Shown piece after piece: positions 18,625-26,653 of a stretch of DNA of 61,924 bases. The stretch is taken from contig JAFRPY010000060.1 of NCBI GenBank assembly GCA_017428925.1, forward strand, positions 1 through 61,924. The letters run 5' to 3'. The notes beneath the pieces were generated by a model. That model made no database searches and was not told the origin of the DNA. It was given only the letters and a program-made list of their open reading frames with translations. This stretch comes from Prevotella sp. (lineage in GTDB: Bacteria > Bacteroidota > Bacteroidia > Bacteroidales > Bacteroidaceae). Position 1 is the first letter of the stretch. Every line of letters starts with the position of its first letter. Both the position numbers and the translations under genes were made by a program.

Positions 18625-18861
18625 TTAGATGCAGAGGAATGCAATAACGGCTGCGAACAGGGCAACACCCTCGATAAGAGCAGCTGCCACAATCATGTTC
18701 GTGAACAGTTTGTTCATTACTTCCGGCTGACGAGCCATAGCATCCATGGCCTGGCCGCCAATCTTACCAATACCGATACCTGCGCCAATAGCTGCGAGAC
18801 CTGCGCCTACTGCGGCACCCAACTTTGCAACACCTTCTGCTGCTAATAATGCTGTAATCAT
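18625..18861 (-). CDS. atpE: ATP synthase F0 c subunit
   Basis: The 78-residue hairpin of two membrane helices forms the rotor ring. The polar loop is ARQPE (about residues 43-47) and the ion-binding glutamate sits in ALIEGVAL in helix 2. Aligned by eye on the RQPE loop, the position of the Na+-ligating glutamine in Na+-type rings (as in Ilyobacter) is an isoleucine here. The Glu-Ser-Thr triad is Glu-Gly-Val. This favours proton rather than Na+ coupling, which is an inference. Confidence 0.96.
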   Translation of the reverse strand: MITALLAAEGVAKLGAAVGAGLAAIGAGIGIGKIGGQAMDAMARQPEVMNKLFTNMIVAAALIEGVALFAAVIAFLCI

Positions 18862-18915
18862 AATTCTTAAAGTTTTAAATTTGTTATTGTTTTTAATTAT
18901 TTGATTTTTAGAAAT

Positions 18916-19947
18916 TTATTCGTGTTCTGGCTCAACTTTAGCTAAGCCGATGAACACAGCGGAGAGCATCGTGAACACCATGGCCTGGATGAAGCAGACC
19001 AAACATTCAAGACACATCATGAAGATACTCATTATCACACTCAAGACCGACATAGACAGTTGGACGGCTATAGCCTGAGAAGCCACCAAGAAGATAATGC
19101 AGGTGATGGCAACGGCAATGGCATGTCCTGCCATCATGTTGGCAAAAAGACGGATCATCAAGGCAAATGGCTTTGTGAAGATACCCACAAACTCAATTAC
19201 CGGAATGATGGGAATCGGGGCTTTCAGCCATGTTGGCACATCTGGCCAGAAGATATCTTTCCAGTAGTGCTTGTTACCCGAGAACTGCACGATGATAAAC
19301 GTACAGAGGGCAAGGAAGAAAGTCACGGCGATGTTACCCGTCACGTTTCCAGAACCTGGGGGGAATGGGATAAGGCCCATCACGTTGCAGATGAAGATGA
19401 AGAAGAAGCACGTCAGCAAGTAGGGCGTATATTTCTCATATCCCTTGCCTACTCCCGGCTTGATAATCTCATCAACTACATACATCACCAACAACTCGAC
19501 AAAGCCCACAAAACCGCCAGGCGCCTTGTCCGATGCCTTGCGATTCTTGTACCAGCGGGCACTTAAAAGAATGCAACAAAGCAACAGGATGACATTAATG
19601 AACATCACGGCAACAGTCTTGGTAATGGAAAGGTCGAGGACAGGCTCGCCATTCTCGACTATCTTTCCGGCCAACTCACCTTCCTTCACCAATTCCAGTC
19701 CGTATGGACGTCCGTCACCTTCCTCAAAGGCTGACGACATGAACACATGCCATCCCGTAGAGCTTTTCACGATAACAGGCAACGGAATGACCAGAGCATT
19801 CTCGCCTTCACCGGTGATATGCCACTCATGGGAATCCTTGATATGCTCAAGCACCACTTCTTTAGCGCTGAACTCGGCACTCCATGCCGTACTGGCAAAT
19901 GCCATCAGCATAAGGAAAATGGGAAGCAGTCGTTTGATTTTATTCAT
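18916..19947 (-). CDS. atpB: ATP synthase F0 a subunit
   Basis: The 343-residue channel subunit is about 80-100 residues longer than the E. coli form at its N-terminus. It starts with a signal-peptide-like segment (MNKIKRLLPIFLMLMAFASTA) followed by about 90 soluble residues. The membrane part begins near residue 110. The essential arginine lies in MIRLFANMMAGHAIAVA. Several other hydrophobic helices follow the family pattern, including GLIPFPPGSGNVTGNIAVTF. Extended AtpB proteins are known in Bacteroidetes. Confidence 0.96.
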   Translation of the reverse strand: MNKIKRLLPIFLMLMAFASTAWSAEFSAKEVVLEHIKDSHEWHITGEGENALVIPLPVIVKSSTGWHVFMSSAFEEGDGRPYGLELVKEGELAGKIVENGEPVLDLSITKTVAVMFINVILLLCCILLSARWYKNRKASDKAPGGFVGFVELLVMYVVDEIIKPGVGKGYEKYTPYLLTCFFFIFICNVMGLIPFPPGSGNVTGNIAVTFFLALCTFIIVQFSGNKHYWKDIFWPDVPTWLKAPIPIIPVIEFVGIFTKPFALMIRLFANMMAGHAIAVAITCIIFLVASQAIAVQLSMSVLSVIMSIFMMCLECLVCFIQAMVFTMLSAVFIGLAKVEPEHE

Positions 19948-19984
19948 TTAGAGTTATAGTATTATTATTCAGTTACATTAGTAA

Positions 19985-20257
19985 TTAGTGTCTCATTGTA
20001 AGTGTCACCACCATCATTATTGCATACATTATAATAAACATAGCTGCAAATTCGATGGTTTTTTCACGGTCTGTGGAGAAAACGACGTAGAGTGCAACGA
20101 CGGTTGCGACAAGCACCATGCGTATCGTGGCCATAATCAGGTAGAACTGTACCAGATTCTCAGGCGAGCGGCGCTTCACTGCATCGTATCCTTTCACATA
20201 AGCCATCCCAAGCAACGTGAAGAACAGGACACTGAGGAATACCGAAACGGGAGTCAT
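19985..20257 (-). CDS. AtpI-like small membrane protein
   Basis: This 90-residue protein has a hydrophobic N-terminus (TPVSVFLSVLFFTLLGMAYV) and two further hydrophobic stretches (FYLIMATIRMVLVATVVALYVVF and FAAMFIIMYAIMMVVTLTM). It sits between atpC and atpB, where Bacteroidales ATP synthase operons carry an unnamed membrane gene, a position comparable to atpI. AtpI proteins assist c-ring assembly and ion handling elsewhere. That role here is inferred from position. Its start overlaps the atpC stop by four bases. Confidence 0.75.
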   Translation of the reverse strand: MTPVSVFLSVLFFTLLGMAYVKGYDAVKRRSPENLVQFYLIMATIRMVLVATVVALYVVFSTDREKTIEFAAMFIIMYAIMMVVTLTMRH

Positions 20258-20487
20258 TCGGTTTTCTCAATACAGAGCGACACTACACCCTTCTGGACTT
20301 CAACCACGCCGCCCAGTATGGGCAGCTGCACGCCGTCATACTCCACCACTCCTTTCTGAAGCGTTGAGATGATGGGGGCATGGCCTGAGAGAATCTCAAA
20401 GTTACCCTGCGTTCCGGGCACCTTCACGCTCTCCACTTCACCAGTGAACTCAATCTTTTCGGGCGAAACTATTTTCAGTTGCAACAT
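20254..20487 (-). CDS. atpC: ATP synthase F1 epsilon subunit, short form
   Basis: The 77-residue protein covers only the N-terminal beta-sandwich of epsilon (MLQLKIVSPEKIEFTGEVESVKVPGTQG..., LSGHAPIISTLQKG, GGVVEV). The usual 130-140-residue epsilon also carries a two-helix C-terminal domain that inhibits ATP hydrolysis. That domain is missing here, and no frameshift is needed to explain it. The frame ends naturally and overlaps the next gene. An 87-base gap separates it from atpD. Confidence 0.93.
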   Translation of the reverse strand: MLQLKIVSPEKIEFTGEVESVKVPGTQGNFEILSGHAPIISTLQKGVVEYDGVQLPILGGVVEVQKGVVSLCIEKTE

Positions 20488-20574
20488 TTCAATATCCTTA
20501 TTTAGAAATTGACCTTTTACTACCTAACGATGGGCAACACTCAAGTGCGCTCATCGATTACCGGCTAACGATAA

Positions 20575-22110
<1,536 letters not shown>

Positions 22111-22132
22111 TCAATAATGCTATTAGTGAAGG

Positions 22133-22164
22133 CAAAATTAGAAAAAAAATCCGATAAGTCCAAA
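22133..22164 (-). promoter_or_regulatory. Promoter of the ATP synthase operon
   Basis: On the minus strand TTTG (22164-22161), a 20-base spacer and TAATTTTG (22140-22133) fit the consensus exactly. The start would be near 22129, about 35 bases before atpD. Confidence 0.85.
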
Positions 22165-22269
22165 CTTTCAATTAAAAAAAAACAAAAAAGTAGAATGTGT
22201 AATATAATTCGTACATAATAACCATACGAATATGTTTTTATGATCAGATAAAGTTCTGCTGGACAACAA

Positions 22270-22357
22270 ATAAAGTCACAATGGGTTGGTTTTAAAGTTC
22301 AAAACTACCAGTATTAAAGTTCAGAACTGCCAGTTTTAAAGTTTAAAACTACCAGTT
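22270..22357. repeat. Tandem array B, three clear units plus one worn unit, 22-base period
   Basis: TTAAAGTT or TTAAAGTTT starts at 22292, 22314 and 22336, exactly 22 bases apart. A worn copy (TAAAGT) lies in phase at 22270. Each clear unit ends in ACTACCAGT or ACTGCCAGT. The array lies between the serA terminator and the atp promoter. The unit sequence differs from array A, although its reverse complement also contains ACTTTAA. Nothing else is recognised in the 22093-22484 gap. Confidence 0.9.
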
Positions 22358-22430
22358 CCGCTCAGTAAAACTCTTGCTTCCACTGGGTGGAAGGAGTGCA
22401 AGTAACCAGCGTTTGAATGGAATCTGATGG

Positions 22431-22470
22431 ATAAAAAAACTGAGTCCACCGATTTAAAGTGGACTCAGTT
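22431..22470 (-). terminator. Intrinsic terminator of serA
   Basis: AACTGAGTCCAC (22438-22449) pairs perfectly with GTGGACTCAGTT (22459-22470). On the minus strand the stem is followed by a run of Ts (complement of 22431-22439). Confidence 0.92.
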
Positions 22471-22484
22471 ATCTTCAGTTTTGA

Positions 22485-23402
22485 TTATTTGTTCACCTGG
22501 AACTTTGTGCAGCCATCCTTGAAGAAGGCGTTGATCTGCTTGGCGGCAGCAATACCGGCATTGATATTGGCCTCAGCGGTCTGTGCACCCATCTTCTTGG
22601 GAGTTGAGAAGTAGCGGCCTTCGAACTTCTGGAACTCAGCATCGGCATCGGGCTTGATGTCGGTGATGTACTTAATGTCCTCACGCTCTGCCATCAGTTT
22701 GAGCAGTTCAGGCTCATTGATCACTTCCTTGCGGGCTGTGTTGACCACGATACCACCCTTCTTCATCTTGTTCACCAAGGCATAGTTGATGCTCTCCTTG
22801 GTCTCGGGAGTTGCAGGAATATGGAGTGAAACCACGTCGCACTGTTCGAAGAGTGCATCCTGGTTGGCAACGGCATGCACACCGGCAGCCTCGATAACCT
22901 CTACAGGACAGTAGGCATCGTATGCATAGACATCCATTCCAAAGCCCTTGGCCACACGAGCCACATTGCGGCCCACATTACCAAATGCGAGGATACCCAG
23001 TTTCTTGCCCATCAGTTCAGAGCCGGCCTTGCCGTTGAAGAAGTTGCGCACACCAAATACGAGCAGGCCGAACACCAGTTCAGCCACGGCGTTTGAGTTC
23101 TGTCCGGGAGTGTTCTCAGCCACCACATTGTGGGCAGTAGCAGCAGCCAGGTCGATATTGTCATAGCCTGCACCTGCACGAACCACAATCTTCAACTGCT
23201 TGGCAGCATCGAGCACCTCGGCATCCACCTTGTCGGAACGGATGATAAGGGCATCGGCATCCTTCACGGCATCCAGAAGTTGGGCCTTCTCGGTATATTT
23301 CTCCAGCAGCACGAGTTCGTTGCCTGCTGCTTCAATCTCCTTGCGAATGCCCTCAACAGCGGCACTTGCAAATGGTTTCTCTGTAGCTACTAAAATCTTC
23401 AT
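22485..23402 (-). CDS. serA: D-3-phosphoglycerate dehydrogenase, short form without ACT domain
   Basis: The 305-residue D-2-hydroxyacid dehydrogenase should oxidise 3-phosphoglycerate to 3-phosphohydroxypyruvate, the first step of serine synthesis. Visible motifs are VVRAGAGYDNIDLAAA, ENTPGQNSNAVAEL, the NAD-binding LGILAFGNVGRNVARVAKGFGM and VVNTARKEVINE. The catalytic Arg, Glu and C-terminal His are in the expected order. It lacks the C-terminal ACT regulatory domain of E. coli SerA, so serine feedback through that domain is not expected. It follows serC on the same strand, which supports the serine assignment over other hydroxyacid substrates. Confidence 0.9.
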   Translation of the reverse strand: MKILVATEKPFASAAVEGIRKEIEAAGNELVLLEKYTEKAQLLDAVKDADALIIRSDKVDAEVLDAAKQLKIVVRAGAGYDNIDLAAATAHNVVAENTPGQNSNAVAELVFGLLVFGVRNFFNGKAGSELMGKKLGILAFGNVGRNVARVAKGFGMDVYAYDAYCPVEVIEAAGVHAVANQDALFEQCDVVSLHIPATPETKESINYALVNKMKKGGIVVNTARKEVINEPELLKLMAEREDIKYITDIKPDADAEFQKFEGRYFSTPKKMGAQTAEANINAGIAAAKQINAFFKDGCTKFQVNK

Positions 23403-23418
23403 TTTAATTTATTTAATG

Positions 23419-23493
23419 GAACACAAAGACACAAAGGCACAAAGGATATTTTTATTGTCGTTTAAATCTTTGTTTCTTCGTGTCTTTGTGTTC
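23419..23493. repeat. Inverted-repeat element, copy 1
   Basis: GAACACAAAGACAC (23419-23432) and its exact reverse complement GTGTCTTTGTGTTC (23480-23493) flank about 47 bases. The arms extend to ACAAAG and CTTCGT with one mismatch. The same arms flank a second element at 57761-57831. It fills nearly the whole serC-serA gap. Confidence 0.85.
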
Positions 23494-23502
23494 AGTTAAT
23501 TA

Positions 23503-24573
23503 TTAATGATTAGCCTCGAATTCCTTCATGCAAGCCACAAGAGCGTTAACTCCCTCGATGGTCTGGGCATTGTAGCAAGATGCACGGAAACCACCAACCG
23601 AACGGTGACCCTTCACACCAACCATACCCTTTGAGGTAGCAAAGTCGAGGAAGTCCTTTTCCAGTTCCTTGTACTCATCGGCCATCACGAAGCAGATGTT
23701 CATCAGCGAACGGTCTTCCTCAGCAGTCACTGTGCCACGGAACAACTTGTTGCGGTCAATCTCACCATACACAATCTCGGCACGCTGCTGGGCCAGTTTG
23801 TCCATAGCAGCAACACCGCCCTGAGCCTTAATCCAACGAAGGTTCTCGAGAGCAGTATAGATGGGAACTACTGGAGGAGTGTTGAACATTGAACCCTTGT
23901 CTACGTGGGTACGATAGTCGAGCATGGTGGGAATCTCACGGGGAACCTTGCCCAGGGCATCTTCCTTCACAATTACGATAGTCACACCAGCCATAGAAAG
24001 GTTCTTCTGGGCACCGGCGTAGATGGCATCATATTTAGCCACATCTACTGGACGGCTGAAGATGTCGGAAGACATATCGGCAATCATCGGAACAGAAACC
24101 TCATATTCCTTGCGTACCTCTGTTCCGTAGATGGTGTTATTGGTAGTAATGTGCAGATAGTCGGCATCAGCGGGAACAGTCCATCCTTTCGGGATAAACG
24201 TATAGTTGGCATCGGCAGAAGAAGCCACTTCAACAACCTCACCGAATAATTTGGCTTCCTTCATTGCCTTCTTAGCCCAAACACCAGTGTTCAGGTAAGC
24301 AGCTTTCTTAATAAGGAAGTTGTAGGGAATCATACAGAATTCCAGAGACGCACCGCCTCCGAGGAAAAGAACCTTGTAACCCTCTGGAACGTCGAGGAGT
24401 TCTTTGACAAGTGCTTCAGCCTCATCGACAACAGGCTGGAAATCCTTTGCGCGGTGGCTGATCTCAGCAAGCGAGAGACCACTTCCGTTGAAGTCTAAAA
24501 TCTGCTTAGCAGTATTCTCAATCACTTCGCGGGGAAGCATCGAGGGACCTGCGTTAAAGTTGTACTTCTTCAT
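23503..24573 (-). CDS. serC: Phosphoserine aminotransferase
   Basis: The 356-residue class V PLP enzyme converts 3-phosphohydroxypyruvate and glutamate to phosphoserine, and can also act in pyridoxal phosphate synthesis. It opens with [16 protein letters not shown] and has [15 protein letters not shown]. The PLP lysine is in [18 protein letters not shown], and the substrate-binding [15 protein letters not shown] lies near the C-terminus. Length is normal. It is transcribed ahead of serA from a promoter at 24622-24653. Confidence 0.96.
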   Translation of the reverse strand: MKKYNFNAGPSMLPREVIENTAKQILDFNGSGLSLAEISHRAKDFQPVVDEAEALVKELLDVPEGYKVLFLGGGASLEFCMIPYNFLIKKAAYLNTGVWAKKAMKEAKLFGEVVEVASSADANYTFIPKGWTVPADADYLHITTNNTIYGTEVRKEYEVSVPMIADMSSDIFSRPVDVAKYDAIYAGAQKNLSMAGVTIVIVKEDALGKVPREIPTMLDYRTHVDKGSMFNTPPVVPIYTALENLRWIKAQGGVAAMDKLAQQRAEIVYGEIDRNKLFRGTVTAEEDRSLMNICFVMADEYKELEKDFLDFATSKGMVGVKGHRSVGGFRASCYNAQTIEGVNALVACMKEFEANH

Positions 24574-24621
24574 TTGATTGTATTGTTTTAATGTTAAATG
24601 TATTGTTTTCTAAAACGGGTG

Positions 24622-24653
24622 CGAAATTACAATAAATCTGCAAAATAGCCAAA
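24622..24653 (-). promoter_or_regulatory. Promoter of serC-serA
   Basis: TTTG (24653-24650), a 20-base spacer and TAATTTCG (24629-24622) on the minus strand. The -7 box has one mismatch to TAnnTTTG. Confidence 0.6.
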
Positions 24654-24750
24654 TATTTTATCACAATTTATAATTATAATCAAAATTACATGGCAATTTG
24701 TCATTTATGAATAGCACTTTTATGGTTGTCTGAAGCTTTTTTATTGGTCG

Positions 24751-26070
24751 TTATCTGACTTCTTCGACAATCGTCTTTACGCCCTTTATTTTCTCTCCGA
24801 CAACATTTCGAAGCAATGTTCCCAGTTTCTCACGACTGACGGCTGCATAGCTGTAGCGGTCGTTCACGTCGATACGGCCTATTTCGTCACTATTGAGCCC
24901 ACCTTTCTTACATAGAAAACCAACGATATCACCCTTGGAAATCTTGTCCTTCTTGCCTTTTCCGATATATACGGTCGACATTCGGGGCAAAGCTGGCTCA
25001 GGCAAGGATTCTGGTATCTGATAAGATTCCGCTTCTCCTTTCACATATTCTGGAATATGTTCCTCTGGACCAAGGACAAAGAACGTGCGCCCCGACTTGT
25101 CCCAACGGCCAGTTCGTCCCACTCGATGAACATAACCTTCGGAGCCAAGGGGAAGGTGATAATGGATGATGTTTTGAATGTCGGGAATGTCAAGGCCACG
25201 ACTGGCTAAATCGGTGCATACCAGGATATTAGAAGATGCATTCGAGAAGCGGTAGAGTGCTGCCTCACGGTCGTTCTGCTCCATACCTCCATGAAAGGCG
25301 CTTGTGGTGAAACCACACTTGCGAAGATATTGGTCGGTTCGCTCAACGCTGTCACGATAATTGAGAAACACTATGCTGCTCTCGTTGCCAAGACTTCTAA
25401 GCAAATTGGCCAGAGCTTCGAGTTTGTCCTTCAACTTACTTTCCACCTTATATAATATAATACGCTCAGGAATCTGTTCGTCGGCAACACGATAATCCAA
25501 TATACGTGTTTTTCCCATACGGACAAAACGGGGAATCTCTTCTGCATCAGTAGCTGATAACAGCACAAGCTGTTCTGCATGGCGAAGCTTTCCCATCAAC
25601 TTGCTCATCTCGTCGCGAAAACCCATTTCAAGGCACTTGTCGAACTCATCGATAACCACATACTTGATGAAAAGCGGCGAAATATTTCCTTTCTCCAAAT
25701 GGTCATTAATTCGGCCTGGGGTTCCAAATACAACCTGAGGTTCAACCTCGCGCAAACGGCGATGCTCGTCCATAGTGGCTCGACCGCCATAAAGTGCCAT
25801 CGAACGAAGCCCACAACCCAAATCCTTTAGGAAAGTCTGCGACTGAAGCGCAAGTTCACGTCCGGGAACCAACACAAGAATCTGAACTTGGGCAAGACTA
25901 GCATCAACTTTTTCGATAAGCGGAAACAAATAAGCCAAGGTCTTGCCACTACCCGTCGGCGAGAGTATGACCACATCGTCGTTACACTCCCCTATCGTCT
26001 CAATGGCAGCCTTTTGCATCGGGTTCAGTTCTGCAAAACCAAGTTTGTCAAGCGTCTTTTCTATATCCAT
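24751..26070 (-). CDS. DEAD-box RNA helicase, DbpA-like
   Basis: The protein of about 439 residues has the Q motif (FAELNPMQKAAIE), motif I SPTGSGKT, motif II as DEFD instead of DEAD (VIDEFDKCLEMGF), motif III SAT and motif VI HRVGRTGR. The last 75 residues (TVYIGKGKKDKISKGDIVGFLC...) match the DbpA RNA-binding domain that targets 23S rRNA in E. coli, so a role in 50S assembly is likely. I place the start at ATG 26070 (MDIEKTLDKLGF). The in-frame ATG at 26085 lies inside the -7 box and would probably not be transcribed. Confidence 0.9.
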   Translation of the reverse strand: MDIEKTLDKLGFAELNPMQKAAIETIGECNDDVVILSPTGSGKTLAYLFPLIEKVDASLAQVQILVLVPGRELALQSQTFLKDLGCGLRSMALYGGRATMDEHRRLREVEPQVVFGTPGRINDHLEKGNISPLFIKYVVIDEFDKCLEMGFRDEMSKLMGKLRHAEQLVLLSATDAEEIPRFVRMGKTRILDYRVADEQIPERIILYKVESKLKDKLEALANLLRSLGNESSIVFLNYRDSVERTDQYLRKCGFTTSAFHGGMEQNDREAALYRFSNASSNILVCTDLASRGLDIPDIQNIIHYHLPLGSEGYVHRVGRTGRWDKSGRTFFVLGPEEHIPEYVKGEAESYQIPESLPEPALPRMSTVYIGKGKKDKISKGDIVGFLCKKGGLNSDEIGRIDVNDRYSYAAVSREKLGTLLRNVVGEKIKGVKTIVEEVR

Positions 26071-26082
26071 CTTTTTTGCTTG

Positions 26083-26112
26083 CAAAATTAATTAAAATTT
26101 CTGGAAACTCAA
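26083..26112 (-). promoter_or_regulatory. Promoter of the DbpA-like helicase
   Basis: TTG (26112-26110), a 19-base spacer and TAATTTTG (26090-26083) on the minus strand. The start would fall near 26079, leaving a leader of about nine bases before ATG 26070. Confidence 0.65.
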
Positions 26113-26228
26113 CGCTCACGGCAGCATTATTTTCACTATCCTCTTCCGACCGTGTAACCGTAACACTTCTGCAAACGATTTCGTGAGCAAAATCAATTCT
26201 CGTGGTATCAATATCACAAAAAAAAATG

Positions 26229-26236
26229 TATCTTTG
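26229..26236 (+). promoter_or_regulatory. -7 box of the second pectate lyase operon
   Basis: TATCTTTG fits the consensus, but no -33 box lies at the right distance. The start would be near 26240, giving a leader of about 54 bases to ATG 26294. Confidence 0.65.
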
Positions 26237-26293
26237 CACCGCACTTCTGATGGCATAACTATTGAAAGAAGACTACAAACAACTATTATCGAT

Positions 26294-26653
26294 ATGCGAA
26301 AACAACTACTTACACTCTGTCTCGCCCTAACATGCACAGGCATAGCATGGGCCGACGACACACAAACTGTGACCATTGACGGAGCCACTCAGGCAAAGAC
26401 CGTCAGGCAAATCACTTTCAGTGGAGACCAGATTGTGCTCCACTATTCTGATGGAACGACATACTCGGGCGACGATTTGTCGCTCGTCGTAATCACGTTC
26501 AGTGTTTCCAACGGCATCTCTACCCCCGACCAGACCATCGACACAGAGGCCGTATGGTACGATCTGGCAGGCCGGAAACTCTCAGGAATGCCAACCAAGA
26601 GCGGCACATACATCAAGAAAACAGCAAACAAAACCATTAAAGTCCAAAAGTAA
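26294..26653 (+). CDS. Small secreted protein, free-standing C-terminal tail module
   Basis: Starting at ATG 26294, after the -7 box at 26229, the 119-residue product has a signal peptide (MRKQLLTLCLALTCTGIAWA). An in-frame upstream ATG at 26183 precedes the promoter and is rejected. The body (TVRQITFSGDQIVLHYSDGTT, then LSLVVITFSV) and end (WYDLAGRKL...SGTYIKKTANKTIKVQK) resemble the last 100 residues of many large secreted Bacteroidales enzymes, where they follow a catalytic domain. Here there is no catalytic domain. The stop TAA overlaps the next ATG (TAATG), so translation is coupled to the pectate lyase. The role is unknown; see findings. Confidence 0.8.
   Translation: MRKQLLTLCLALTCTGIAWADDTQTVTIDGATQAKTVRQITFSGDQIVLHYSDGTTYSGDDLSLVVITFSVSNGISTPDQTIDTEAVWYDLAGRKLSGMPTKSGTYIKKTANKTIKVQK

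Noticed and set aside
26183-26293. N-terminal extension of the small secreted protein
   Set aside because: It lies across the -7 box at 26229-26236 and would hide the signal peptide that begins at ATG 26294.
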